A stretch of DNA of 64,000 nt from Vitis vinifera. Lineage: Eukaryota > Streptophyta > Magnoliopsida > Vitales > Vitaceae. Under the pieces are notes generated by a model that was given only the letters and a program-made list of their open reading frames with translations, did not search any database and was not told where the DNA came from. Location of the stretch: contig NC_081822.1 in NCBI RefSeq assembly GCF_030704535.1, positions 3,277,001-3,341,000 on the forward strand, in the 5' to 3' direction. Of the stretch, positions 50,121 to 61,049 are shown piece by piece (position 1 is the first letter of the stretch; every line of letters starts with the position of its first letter). Made by a program: the position numbers and the translations under genes.

Positions 50121-50162
<42 letters not shown>
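50121..50162. repeat. (TA)n microsatellite
   Basis: About 20 TA units between tttaaaaa and ttataaat; the same repeat type as at 10951. Confidence 0.95.
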
Positions 50163-50167
<5 letters not shown>

Positions 50168-50255
50168 ATACTTGAAATAATTAAGGGTATTTATGTAAAA
50201 AAAAAAAAAAGTTGCTCTTCAAATGAAAACATGGGAAGTGATAAATTCATAAATA

Positions 50256-50322
50256 TGGGGTATGTGGATTATAGCCCCTAGCCTTTCAAGCTAATGATGT
50301 GGGTTCGATATCCGCTACCCCC
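50256..50322 (+). tRNA. tRNA-like remnant, organellar type, shortened D arm
   Basis: Sixty-seven bases fold in part as a tRNA. The ends tggggta and taccccc pair at six of seven positions. The stem tagc/gcta closes the loop ctttcaa, which would read anticodon TTC. gtggg-ttcgata-tccgc looks like a T arm with a wobble-paired stem. The D arm is too short and irregular. The T-arm words resemble organellar tRNAs, so a decayed plastid or mitochondrial insertion is likely. I do not think it is functional. Confidence 0.35.
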
Positions 50323-51623
50323 TCAATATTATACTCTATATTATTTGGAATAAAAATTAAATTAATCCATCATTGAATTGAATATGTAATTCCCGAAATT
50401 CTCTCACACACAATCTGATTCTTTTTTTTTTTCAAACAGGAGAAAAGAAAACAAAAATGATTCACTCTCCTTTAGGTTCTTTAAATTTTGTGGGTGGCGT
50501 AATTGTCGAGATTAATGCAATTGGTTATATCTCTTCTAGGAGTTGGTTAGCTACTTCTCATTTTGTTTTAGGATTCTTCCTATTCATAGATAATTTGTGA
50601 CACGCAAGAAGGGTTTGTGCTGCTGCAATAGGATTTGAAAAAGGAATTGATTGTGATTTTAAACTTGTTGCATTTCTTATATGGAGGGCTAGGTCAGAGC
50701 TAACATTGAATAAGAATAAAGCTTAGATTCCTAACATGAAACATCGGTTATGCCATCAGAGATTGGAATGATCCTCCACTTGCTCTAATAAGGAAATATC
50801 ACCACTCCATGGGCTTCTTTTGCTGCTCTCTTAAGCTATTGCTCACTTTACGAGTGCAATCAAGAAACTTTTAATTAAATTACCCCTTTTAATTGAGCCA
50901 GGAGATCCAATGCTTGAAGTAAGAATTTATTTGGTTCCAGTATCCCTTTTAACCAATTATTTCTATTTTAAATTAATCTTATCAATAACTAAACAACTAC
51001 AGAGAATAATGGTTGAAGGCCTAGAAATTTGAAAGCTGGTTTGGACTTTGAAGGTCTGGTAATCGGAACGGTTGGTATAGCCGGGAAAAATGTGGGGGCG
51101 TTTTTAGTCTTTTTGACATCATGGACTCGCCACCCGTCCGAATGTGGCTCCGTATCTCTCCGTATCTCTATCTTTCTCATAAATAATTAATGATTTATGG
51201 GCCATGGAATCGATCCAAGGACTCTTGAATGAACGTAGAACTGTAGAAGCGTGTTTTTGTTTCACGGGACTACAACTGGGCTCGAAAGTACATTTATAGG
51301 TTACAACAACAACAAGACACGTAATTGATCAAATTTATTTTTCAAAATTGAGATAATTGATGGGTATATATTGAAACAAATACGAACATTAAACAAAAGT
51401 AATTTGACACGCCTTCCATTACAAAAATTAAAAGAATGATTTGATAGGAGTCACCCTCAAATAGGGGTTTAAAGGCCCATTAAGATGGTGTTTTAGGTTG
51501 TGATTGTGTATATGGCTATTAAAGTCGCCAGGGTTATGATCAACGCGTTATGCCCACTTAGGATTTGGCACGTGGAACTGATCGGGTAGAAATCGATCCG
51601 TTGGCGGAGGAGCTTCAGATTCC

Positions 51624-51905
51624 ATGGTTCACGCCGGCCAGGTATCCTCTCTAAAACGTCGTTACTTGAATGCATGATTGCTACATGAAATTAGGGTTTC
51701 TTTATCTTTATTTTGATCTTCATTCTTTTTAGGGTTTTTCTGTAATCTCCGTTTGGTTGCCGAGAAAACGTAGGAAATTAAAAGAAAAAAGAAGTTTGGA
51801 TTTTAGATTTGTCGTTTCTGGGGTCCGACATATTAGAACATCCGGTAAACTATTTTCTTTTCTTTTTCCTTCGATCTTTGGTATTTGGCTTGAAATGGGG
51901 GAGTA
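51624..51905 (+). pseudogene. Decayed duplicate of the exon 1/intron 1 region seen at 63569
   Basis: From the ATG at 51624 onward the sequence parallels 63569-63935: ATGGTTCACGCCGGCCAG/gtatcc against ATGGCTTACGTCGAGCGAG/gtactc. Intron landmarks follow in the same order: cttgaatgcat, taggaaat, cttagattt or tttagattt, gacatattagaacat, actattttctttt and cttgaaatgg. The putative exon is one base shorter here, which changes the splice phase. No downstream exon follows before the dioxygenase gene. I read it as a truncated paralogue. Confidence 0.6.
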
Positions 51906-52387
51906 TTTTTCATCTTCCAGAAATAAAAAGACACACTCAGGTTTTTATGTATTAAAAAATATCTGATAAAAACCAGAAAAAATAAAAAATAAAAAAGTGT
52001 GGCCTTTAATGAAGTCCAGGGTTTATACTGTTGTCTTACTTGCCTAAAAGTGAGGCCGTCGTTGTCGGTGATGTTCTTATGAATTGTTACAGGCATTCAA
52101 ACCTGGTTTCGTCTGTTCTTTGTGGGTTTTTATTTATGCTCGTAAGCAACCTTGGTGTTCTTGGCGATATCCACTATAATTGAAATATCAATGATGTCTG
52201 GAAAATAATACATTGGAGCACTTTTGCCGCTTCAACAACAACAATAATCCAAAATGAAGGGCAACAAATTGAAAATTCCAGTGGCAGCTGAAACAAAGAG
52301 CAATACAAAGTTTGATCCGAAGGTCTACATCTTCAGAAGCTCATCTCTGGATAGTGCAGAAATGCTTATTATGGAAAAATATTGGTC
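51906..52387. other. Short intergenic stretch, 3' side of the dioxygenase gene
   Basis: Separates the duplicate fragment from the dioxygenase stop codon. It contains A-rich runs and no plausible exon; the dioxygenase 3' UTR and polyadenylation site should lie at its right end on the minus strand. Confidence 0.5.
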
Positions 52388-54206
52388 TTATTGAGGAAGC
52401 TTATTAAATTTGCGGTAGCGGTACTCAGCAAAGGTTTTGGTTGAATACTTGGCAGGGTTTGGTTCATCCACAAGCTCTGGAAGAGGTCCGATCATTGCCT
52501 TATGGGGAGGTGCGCAAAACACAGCCCATGACATGCGGGTTCGTTCCTTGTCCACTGTACTCCTGTGGAGAACACTCTTGTACTTCCCATTGCTCAGCAC
52601 CTACAAATGGTATATATCAGTTTCACCTGTCCAAATGTTATTTGTTTTTTTAATTAATTTTAAATAGAATCTTAATCCTTAATAGTATTAAATGTAGTTT
52701 ATTTTTATAATATTTTATTTTTATTAAATATTAAAAAATAAAAAAAATCAATATATTATTTTTTTTATTTAAAAAAAACTACATATTTTAACATTTTTTT
52801 TATTTAATAAAAAATTTATAATAAATCATGAAAAAATAAAAAAACAAATAACCTAAATTATTTTAAACAAAAAGCTAAAAAACCAAACACCTTTAGTTTT
52901 TATTATTACGTGTCATTAAAATTTAGGCAAGATTTTTTACCTCAATTTGATCACCGACATGGACAAAGAGGGCATTTGGCAAGTAATCGACGACAACCCA
53001 GTTATCGTCTTTCCAGACTTGAAGGCCTGGAACATCATTGGGCACGAGTAGGGTGAGGGCGGACATGTCGGTGTGAGGCTCAACTCCGAGCGCCAGTTGA
53101 GGCTGTGGGCATGGTGGGTACATGTTGATTTTCATTTCAAGTTCAATTTCATCACCACCCACGTGTGATTTCAGGACCTTCCCTTCCAAACCGAGCCCCT
53201 CTGAGAGCAGCTCCAATAGCGTATCTGTTACTTTTAGTAGTTCCTTGTTGTATACTTCTGTGACTTCCCTGTGTAACATGGACAAAGGTGATATTAACCA
53301 AGGTTTGTGGCATGAATATCTGGTTATAAGTTTCATTCACGTGATCATACCTTTACGTTTAGGAAAAGGTAGCGACGGGAATGGCACTTTCAAGCAAGAA
53401 AAAGAAAAAAAAATAAAATTGGACTTTGATTCTTTTTTTTTTTCCCTTTTGTCATTTCTTTCTTATATTCTGTCGTCTGTCCTAAAACCAAACTGAAAAA
53501 ATTATTAAATTCCTTTATATACAAGGTCATTTATGGCTGTGTATTGAATGAAACAAGCTTTGTGAGGTGAAAGATATTTTTCAAAGAACAAGTGGGATTC
53601 ATTAAAGTTACGTAACAGCTTTAATGAATTAAAAAATTAAAAAACGATCTGTCTCATGTTATTGTGTTAGAGACAAAATATAAATAAAAAATAAAAAACT
53701 AAATACAAATATGCATGGAGAATTGACTTAAAGAGTTCAATGCATTACCTGTAGGAAGAAGGGGTTTGGGGCCAGATCTGATGGTTAACATTAGAAGGAG
53801 GAGACATGAGATGGAAAAAATAATCAACCCACTCAACCTTCTCATCAAGGTTCTTAGTCATCTTGGTTCCATACCCTTCAAACTTACCAGTTGAAGGATC
53901 ATTTGCATACTTCTCCTTCTCCTCCTGTGGCTGCTTAAAGAATTCTATCCCAACCTCCTGCAACTTTTCTATCAACCCTGGAGATATACCATGATCCTTC
54001 AGAAGGAAAAATCCCCACTCGCTACAAGCCTTGTAGATTTCCTTCACCAAAACGTCGTGAGACTCCGCTAAGGAGATGACCGGCACGCTCACCCCTTCAA
54101 GGGGCTTGGTATTCTCCGGCCGCTCATGGGCTGGCCGGATGAATTTCGCCGGAAGCTCATTGAGATCAGCACCAGAGGCCAGGGCTTGCACTCTCTCAAC
54201 CTCCAT
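52388..54206 (-). CDS. Flavonol-synthase-like 2-oxoglutarate/Fe(II) dioxygenase, three exons, 332 aa
   Basis: Exons on the minus strand: 53749-54206, 52941-53268, 52388-52600; sum 999 bp, in phase. The N-terminal DIOX_N part runs through [11 protein letters not shown] and [15 protein letters not shown]. The C-terminal jelly roll has [13 protein letters not shown], the iron ligands HTD near 218-220 and His near 274 (SVLHRST), and the 2-oxoglutarate Arg-Ser in RTRMSW near 284. The length and the C-terminus (YRKFNKLPQ) fit flavonol synthase and its close relatives, which convert dihydroflavonols to flavonols. The specific substrate cannot be read from sequence; other members of this subfamily act on flavanones or unrelated acids. 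All catalytic residues are present. It is cytosolic, with no targeting signal. Intron 2 carries an old MITE. Confidence 0.9.
52634..52892. mobile_element. MITE copy D, old and diverged
   Basis: Matches the 23099 family in order (tgtttttttaa..aattttaaatagaatctta at the left, aacaaaaagctaaaaaaccaaacacc at the right) with many substitutions and shortening. The terminal repeats are worn, so the edges are approximate. It lies in intron 2 (52601-52940) of the dioxygenase gene. Confidence 0.75.
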
Positions 54207-54798
54207 CCTTTTGTCGTTTCACTTGGATGGGAAAAAATACGGTGTGTCGTGGGATATCAAATGTGGTGGGGTGACTTCAATTTATAGGCTAGATCCAAAC
54301 TAATAAGAACTTAGAAGAGTTGGTTTACCTACAATCCACGTGAGAGCGTTTATGCTTTATGGGCCCACGCTTCCAAAATGACTGTTAGATGAAAGACTGC
54401 CTGTTGGGCGTCCCAATAAAGACTGTCTGTTGGGGCCCAAAAAAGACTTTGACTATCCTTTAGGATAAAGTTTTAAAATTTTATAATTCTCTTCTTTCCC
54501 GATTATAGAATTCTAGAAGCTCGAAAAGAAAAAACACATGACAAAGTCACAATCCCATTCCCATGCATATAAAAAGGCCAACATAAGCTACAAGTTACCC
54601 AATCAAGCATAAAGCAAAAAGAAAGTTCAGTTCCTTGTACCATAGTCGGTAGTGCAAAATTGAGAAAATGACAGTAATTGATCATTGATTCCTTGTTCTA
54701 TAGTTGGTGACATATAACACTAAATTAATGGCTTCTTTTGGTCATTCTTTTCCAGAATATATAGTTTTCTATTCTTCACACAAAAAATAAATAAATAT
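54207..54798 (-). promoter_or_regulatory. Dioxygenase upstream region
   Basis: Immediately upstream of the dioxygenase start. A short motif pair aagactgtctgttgg/aaagactgcctgttgg is tandemly repeated around 54391-54436. A minus-strand frame at 54503-54685 has no domain. I can name no defined cis-element with confidence. Confidence 0.35.
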
Positions 54799-55390
54799 GT
54801 TTTGATAATTGAAAATTATTTTTTATTTTTTATTTTTAAGATAAAATATGATGATTTCTTATAACATTTTTTTGTTGTTTTTTATTATTTTCATTTGTTT
54901 TTTAAAAACTGTTTTATAAAATAATTATACAAATATATAGAATGATTAAAAATAAAGCACTAAATATAAAAATGATTTTAAAAACATATTTAATAATATT
55001 AAAAATAAGGTAAAAACATTTTAAATTCCCAAATAAATGTTTGTTTTACAAAACATCAAAGAACAATTTTAAAAAATTATTTTTAAAAATGGCATCCAAA
55101 AACAATAAAAATAGTTTTTAAGAACAATTTTTGAAAATCGTTGTCTAATGTTTTGTGAAACAAAAGTCTATTTGGGAACTTGAAATATTTTTAACCCATT
55201 GTTAATATTTTTAAAAATAATTTTTATATCCAATGCTTTATTTTAATCCTTTTATATATTTGTATAGTTATTTTCTAAAACAACTCTAAAAAAAAACAAG
55301 TGAAAACAATAGGAAATAATTAAAAAATGTTATATGAAAACATCATATTTTCTATTTTTAAAAATATAAAATAGTTTCTATTACCAAATT
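54799..55390. mobile_element. Foldback (long inverted repeat) element, about 590 bp
   Basis: The left arm (54799 to about 55050) begins ttttgataattgaaaattatt. The right arm (about 55138-55390), read in reverse, begins tttggtaatagaaactatt. Both continue in parallel through aaaatatgatg, cttataacat/catataacat, tacaaatatata, gattaaaa and aaataaagca, then ttcccaaata and acaaaacat. The arms are about 240 bases, diverged, around a centre of roughly 90. No coding sequence is present. Target duplication not recognised. Consistent with a long-TIR nonautonomous element. Confidence 0.75.
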
Positions 55391-55589
55391 GTGGACCCTG
55401 TATTTCGCTCGATGTGTTCCCACTCGATGGTTTTTTTTTTAGAGAAAACAAATAAGAAATAAAACTCTAAGTGCGACTCTTTATTTGGAAAATGTGGTTT
55501 GTGAAAAACCAAATATGAGTTTGGGGGTCAGGTTACTTATTGGGAAAGTACGATAAAGACTGTAACACCCCTTAAAACCCTAACGAATG

Positions 55590-56150
55590 ATGAAATGTGG
55601 TAGAATTAAAAAATATTTGAAAATTGGAGTGGAATTAAAATTATTTGAAAAAAAAACTGGAGTTTTGAAAATTATTTGAGAATTGAAATCTTAAAAATTA
55701 AATTCAAAAATTGGAATTTAAAAAAAAAAATTGAAAATGAGAGTTTTGAAAATTAAATTTGAAAATTGGAATTTTGAAAAAATATTTGAAAATGAAAGTT
55801 TTAGAAATTTGAATTTTGGAAAATTATTTGAAGATTAAAGTTTTGAAAATTGGAATTTTGGAAAATTGTTTGAAAATGAAAGTTTGGAAAATTAAATTTA
55901 AAAAGATAATTAAAGTTTGGAAAGTTAAAATTTTGAAAATTAAACTTAAAAAATGGAGTTTTGAAAAATTAAATCGAAAATTGGAATTTTGGAAATTTAT
56001 TTGAAAATGAAAGTTTGGAAAATTAAATTTAAAAAGATGATTAAAGTTTGGAAAGTTATAAAGTTTTGAAAATTAAACTTAAAAAAATGGAGTTTTGAAA
56101 AAATATCTTAAGATTAAAATTTCAAAAATTAAATTTTTGGCATCAAAAGT
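55590..56150. repeat. C-poor degenerate minisatellite
   Basis: Short units of the type gaaaattggaattttgaaaa and gaaaatgaaagttttg recur for about 550 bases, with an almost complete absence of C on the plus strand. A 78-base unit (aaaatgaaagtttggaaaat ... aaagtttggaaagtta) appears twice near 55873 and 56001. Open frames here encode Lys/Ile/Leu-rich peptides and are not genes. Confidence 0.85.
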
Positions 56151-56224
56151 TGAAGAAAAATAAGAAAATAATAACAATAATAAAAGACAAAAAACCTTAG
56201 CATCATTAGCCAAACGTGTACAGG

Positions 56225-56380
56225 ACCAGTAGCACGACAAACCCATTTTCCATGCATATGAATGTCATACCCACACTGCAAACCCATTTTCCATGCATAT
56301 ATATGTCATACCCACACCATAAACCCACTTCCAATGCATATGTCTGTCATACTCACACTACAAACCCATTTTCCATACCC
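56225..56380. repeat. About 41-bp tandem repeat, 3-4 copies
   Basis: The unit aaacccattttccatgcata ... gtcatacccacac recurs from about 56239, 56280 and 56320 with a partial fourth copy. On the minus strand it directly follows the Gly/Tyr-rich coding fragment. Confidence 0.85.
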
Positions 56381-56384
56381 TTTA

Positions 56385-56488
56385 CCACCATAACCACCAT
56401 ATCCCATACCATTATTGGCAAGACCATACCCATAGCTAGGTGCACTGTACCCAGAATAACCATAAGGTGGAAAACCACCTTCTGTATT
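56385..56488 (-). pseudogene. Gly/Tyr-rich tail fragment (hnRNP-like), second piece
   Basis: On the minus strand after cacttag the frame reads NTEGGFPPYGYSGYSAPS followed by several GYG and YGGYGG units before running into the tandem repeat. This is the low-complexity tail typical of plant hnRNP-like RNA-binding proteins. It continues the fragment at 57725-57830 in phase if 56489-57724 is removed. No RNA-recognition motif is nearby, so it is a gene remnant. Confidence 0.5.
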
Positions 56489-56518
56489 CTAAGTGAGAAA
56501 ATAAATGCTATACTTAAA

Positions 56519-57712
56519 TGAAAAAAACACCTAAAAGGGGGGTGAATTGAGTTTTTCAAAACTTTTTCTACACAACAAATTCAAACACAATATAATCAAG
56601 AAATAAAGAGATAGAGTTAGAGAATTCAAACATGGATTTTATAGTGGTTCGATACTTCCTTGCTTACGTCCACTCTCTTCAATCTCCTAACCGAGTGAGA
56701 GTTCCACTAGCTTGAAGCTTCAACCAAGCTTCCAATTCTTTACACTTGGATTCCGGCTCCAATGAGCTCTTACACAATCTCTTCAAGATTTAAACCTCTT
56801 GAAGGCTTTAACACTCAAGTTTTATAATAAATAATCCCTCAACCTAGCTCAAAGATAGCTCAAATACAAAACAAAGCTAGGATGACTCACAAGGGTGCAC
56901 TAAAAGATATGCAAGTGATGGTTTAATGTACTAAGAAAGAAATGAGAGCGCTTTTAAGCCAAGAACAAGTAGATAGACAATTGATTGCAAGTGTTCTCTA
57001 TATCATAAATGAAGTGAAACTCTCAATTTATAGGTTTTTAAGATCGGGAGCTAAGAAAAGCAAAAGACAGTCTCGACCGGTCGAGTTGGGGGTCGACCGA
57101 TTCACTAGCCGTTGGAGCATTTAATGTTTTAGCAGGTTATCGTTGCCTCGATCGGAGGTCGACTGGGAAAGATAGAACCCAATCGGGAAGAGGAAGTTAC
57201 TGGATGAGAGAAAATGTTTTTGGCACTCCTTGATCAAACCTCGGCTGAACAAGAGCAACCGGTTGATCGGTTCCCCAACTGGTTGAGCCGGTTGGCTAGA
57301 GTCTCGATCGGTTTAGCCTTTTGGCCTCGAAACCTATATTTTTCAACTCCTTTCTTTTCTAACACTTAAGTAAGGTCTTTAGGTAAATTAATATGTCAAT
57401 TTTGAAACGTTTTACCTAAGGTACATTTGATAAAACTCGAGTTTTAATAAAATCGAAATTTTAACGAATAAACCAAGTTTTCAAATATGCATGAAAATGT
57501 ATGAAAAAAAAAAAACTAAGTGCACCCATGCATTCATTTTACATTCGTTTCCTATGAACAAAAGTCTTTCAATAGTCTCGATCTTGTATCCCTTTGGTCA
57601 TTTGATGAATTTCTGAATTTATACTTGAGATTCTTTACCATTCAAACCAATTAGTCACTTAATCATGATTTGTTATCATCAAAACCCGATTGGGAAAACC
57701 CTTAGGCTAACA
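56519..57712 (-). mobile_element. Solo LTR, about 1.19 kb, probably large Copia-type
   Basis: On the minus strand it starts TGTTAGCCTAAGGG and ends TTTTAGGTGTTTTTTTCA. Near the end it has gagtggacgtaag and cgaaccactataaa, then caattcaccccccc, wording I associate with large plant LTRs. No perfect target duplication: flanks CTTAG and TTTAA differ. It contains caaccggttgatcggt and ggtcgaccgattc. No internal coding region is next to it. It fills nearly all of the gap between two Gly/Tyr-rich fragments. Confidence 0.6.
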
Positions 57713-57724
57713 CTAAGGTTGCAC

Positions 57725-57830
57725 GTATTTATTAGAATCCATTCGACCATCATATGTAGTTAGGTTACTCCCAGAAACACCATAGCCCTGATAACCTCCT
57801 GCAACCTTGCCTGCGCCACCACTTATAAGC
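57725..57830 (-). pseudogene. Gly-rich tail fragment (hnRNP-like), first piece
   Basis: On the minus strand, right after the reticulon fragment's stop, a different frame reads GGAGKVAGGYQGYGVSGS and then TTYDGRMDSNKY, ending at a possible donor gtgcaacc. It joins the piece at 56488 in phase. The junction with reticulon sequence is abrupt, so two unrelated gene pieces lie back to back. Confidence 0.45.
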
Positions 57831-58310
57831 CAACAATCACTGAGAGAAACTTCTTTAGATCTTTGCCAGATGCAATATTGCACAAGATAGCAAAACCCCG
57901 GTTGATTTCAATTCTCAAAGCCGATGCAAACTGCAGAACTAGATCATTTGGAATGTGGACTTCTGGAATGTGTGGTGGTGCCTTGTTGATGAAGGTGGTT
58001 GCATTGGACCACAAGAATAATATTGCCAGTGCGAGTATCAAGCAATGGCATACTAGAGTTAGCAGGTGGTATTCAAGCAACTCGAATAGAGTCCATACTG
58101 CAGTTTCACCACCAAGCACTCCTGTCGAAATTTTTTTTTCCCACAAAACAACATCAATAGGTTTTCCACCGTTGAGAACCTTGTGAATAGGTTTTTCCCT
58201 GTCGAAGATCCGATAAACCTTGGCTTTGAAAGTTGTGGGAGATGATTTCTCGTTATCGGAATCAGAAAGACGATGAGTAGTGACTGTGGATCTTCTTAGA
58301 GATCTTCTCC
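57823..58310 (-). pseudogene. Reticulon-like (RTNLB) gene fragment, frameshifted and truncated
   Basis: Read on the minus strand from [16 protein letters not shown] near 58310, a frameshift near 58267 leads into [17 protein letters not shown], then [21 protein letters not shown]. The reticulon homology domain follows, with hydrophobic stretches ([19 protein letters not shown]) and [19 protein letters not shown]. It stops at [10 protein letters not shown], where reticulons normally continue into a second hydrophobic hairpin. It has no introns, whereas plant RTNLB genes usually do. This suggests a processed or captured copy. Endoplasmic-reticulum membrane shaping is the family's role; this copy should be dead. 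Confidence 0.82.
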
Positions 58311-59570
58311 ATCATCTGTTCAACGGGGGAATGAGTTGAATCCTCGTGGTCAACCATTTGTGTTGCCATTCTTGAGTCCCGCTTCTGCATTGCTCACATA
58401 TATCTTTCTTTGTGTATACTCCAACACTGACTATGCTGCCGATACATACATGGCAGCTCGCCTCACAGCCGGAGACGATGCCGGACCAATCGAAGCAAGC
58501 TAGCACGCTGTCATTCGGTTCCCAATCTATTTCTACGGTTGCTCTAGCGCTTTCCAAACCCCACTCAGAGTCTTGAACAGAATGAACCCATTTTTCTGTA
58601 TCTTCTTTCACACAGGTCAATGCTAGTGGCAACAAGGAGGTAGTCTGGATTGGTTGGAGCTAAAGACCGAAGCTGGGTGGCGTTCCAGGGGTCTTGGAGT
58701 ACAAGAAAAATCCAAAAGGTTTCCAAAATCTATTTGAACTTCCATGTAGTTTTCAAAATAATGACAGGAGTTTTTCAAAAGCAATGAGGGCCTCAAGAAA
58801 TAGAGCATGCTCTAAACAAACAATCAATTAATCTAGATTCCATTTCATGTCATATTAAATGGATCTAAGCAGGTGAAACGAACAGTGAGCATTTTCAAGA
58901 CTAATCAAATATCCAGTTCAAACAAAATAATCCATGTGTTAGTCATTTATAGGGGAATAGCGGGAACCAACATGAAACCCAAAAACAGAGCATGTATGAG
59001 CATAATCATATTTAACAAAATCAACAAACAGCTCTTGATACCCACACTAATCAATCAGATGACACTCATAAATGCACCAGAAAACAATATAGAATCATGT
59101 AAAGGTAAGAAGATAAAAAATGTTGTGGAAATCATACCTAAAATAAACTCCCTTCAAGCAATTATTTGTTTGGCTTCAAGCATTGTTTTCCCTTTTTTTC
59201 CCAGCTGGTTGCTCTTCCTCCTGACGTCTCCGTTCTAGCTTTCTAATACCATATGTTTCTCTTAAACTCTCAAAAAATCTCCACCCGCCCGCTTGCTCTC
59301 ATTTCTTTTCCTTTTATAAGCTTTTCTTAGCTTCCCTTGCAAGCTTCTAGTGGCTCCATTGCTTCAACCATCAACAAGTCCCTATCCTCAACCACCACCA
59401 TGGCAAGGTGTCCAAATGTCCCATGCAGCTTGCTCCTGACAGTTGTCCCCCACTTCCATGCCTGACTCTTCTCGGTCCAAAGAATGGTGGTAAAAAAGGA
59501 AAATAAATCTTTGGTCTATTAAGGGGTCTACACAAATGCATTTTTTTTATAAAAAAAAAATAGAAACCTT
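58311..59570. other. Region upstream of the reticulon fragment, no gene identified
   Basis: A 107-codon minus-strand frame (58312-58635) begins MLPLALTCVKEDTEKW and is fairly balanced in composition, but I see no domain and a stop interrupts it a short way upstream in the same frame. It may be another captured gene piece. The rest is noncoding as far as I can see. Confidence 0.35.
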
Positions 59571-59990
59571 TCTTAAAAATAGTTACCAAAATGCTCTAAA
59601 TTTTTTAGAATGTTTGGAAACTATTTTAAAAAAATATAAAATTATTCTTAGGTATAAAAATATGTTTGATATTTTTTAAAAAACTTGTTATAAAGGAAGA
59701 TATTTTTTGAGAATATATTTAAATTATTTTCTCTTATTTGATAGGATTATTTAAAGAATATTCGTATAAATATGAAAAATGATTAAAAATAAAGTATTAA
59801 CCATCAAATTTATTTTTAATATTTGAAATAATATGCATTAAAGTTAATTTTCTGAAATATTTAAAAACTTAGAAAAGTGAGGTAAAAACATTCTAAATCA
59901 TCGAATAAATTTTTTATTTTTAAGTTATTTCCCAACAACTTTTTCAAAAATTAATTTTTTTAGAATGGTTTTCCAGCTTGCTACAAACAT
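59571..59990. repeat. Half-copy related to the foldback element at 54799
   Basis: Contains gattaaaaataaagtatt and aacattctaaat..cgaataaat in the order seen in the foldback arms, plus tttgaaac-like ends. It is diverged; I see one arm clearly, not both. Confidence 0.4.
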
Positions 59991-60375
59991 GCCACTTAAT
60001 TTCCAAGATTTGAAAACATCCATCATCCATTAGTATATTATTTAAGCCGCCACGTGAACAGCTATTGGTATTGGGGTGGAATCTGCGTGCCATCAAGTGG
60101 GAATTTTAAATGATGCATGGAAATATGACCATAATTACTATTTTAACCTTTAATTAGACTCGTCTCACATCGAAAGTTGTTGAGGTTTGAAAGCCAGGTG
60201 CCATTAGACTTGGGCGTTGACTTGAGTTTAATGACAAATTAAAGAAGTTTTAATACTTAGGTGTTGTTTATTTTTTTGACTTTTTGTTGAAAACATTTAG
60301 TTTTAGAATTTAGGTTGTTTGTTTTTTTACTTTTTTATGACTTATTATAAACTTTTTACTAAATAGAAAAAGTTA

Positions 60376-60652
60376 GGTGGTGTTTGTTTTTTTACTTAAT
60401 TCTAAATAGAACCTTAATATTTAATAATATTAAATATTAAGTTGTTTGTTTTTGTAGTATTTTATTTCTATTAAGTATTAAAAAGTAAAAAAAAACATTG
60501 TATTATTTTTTCTATTTAGAAAAAGCCATATATTTTGGCTTTTTCTATTTAGTAAAAAGTTTATAATAAGTCATGAAAAAGTAAAAAAACAAACAACCTA
60601 ATTTTTAAAACTAAATGGTTTTCAGCAAAAAGCCAAAAAAACAAACACCACC
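60376..60652. mobile_element. MITE copy B, 277 bp, nested
   Basis: Full copy bounded by ggtggtgtttg and its inverted complement. Flanks are gtta and tata, so a TAA-type duplication is not perfect here. Very similar to copy C; both interrupt copy E. Confidence 0.88.
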
Positions 60653-60766
60653 TATAACTTTTTCTAAATAGAAAAAATAACACAATGGTTTTTTTTACTT
60701 TTTAATACTTAATAGAAATAATATACTACAAAAACAAACAACCTAATATTTAATACTATTAAATAT

Positions 60767-61049
60767 TAAGGTGGTGTTTGTTTTTTTACTTAATTCTAAA
60801 TAGAACCTTAATACTTAATAGTATTAAATATTAGGTTGTTTGTTTTTGTAGTATTTTATTTATATTAAGTATTAAAAAGTAAAAAAAACCATTGTGTTAT
60901 TTTTTCTATTTAGAAAAAGCCACATATTTTGGCTTTTTCTATTTAGTAAAAAGTTTATAATAAGTCATGAAAAAGTAAAAAAACAAACAACCTAAATTCT
61001 AAAACTAAATGATTTTCAGCAAAAAGCCAAAAAAACAAACACCATCTAA
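60767..61049. mobile_element. MITE copy C, 277 bp, nested, TAA target duplication
   Basis: Element 60770-61046, bounded by ggtggtgtttg and caaacaccatc, with TAA on both sides. Same length as copies A and B. Confidence 0.9.

Larger units (their letters stand above)
48792..51620. other. Intergenic, AT-rich, with (TA)n run and a tRNA-like remnant
   Basis: Begins with the GT51 3' UTR. A (TA)n run of about 40 bases lies at 50121-50162 and a degenerate tRNA-like segment at 50256-50322. Small minus-strand frames near 51000-51180 have no domain. Otherwise nothing is recognised. Confidence 0.55.

Noticed and set aside
55816-56004. Frame encoding a Lys/Ile/Leu-rich peptide
   Set aside because: Translation of the C-poor minisatellite, not a protein gene.
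58312-58635. 107-codon minus-strand frame beginning MLPLALTCVKEDTEKW
   Set aside because: Balanced composition but no recognisable domain and no exon partners; left as possible captured fragment rather than a gene.
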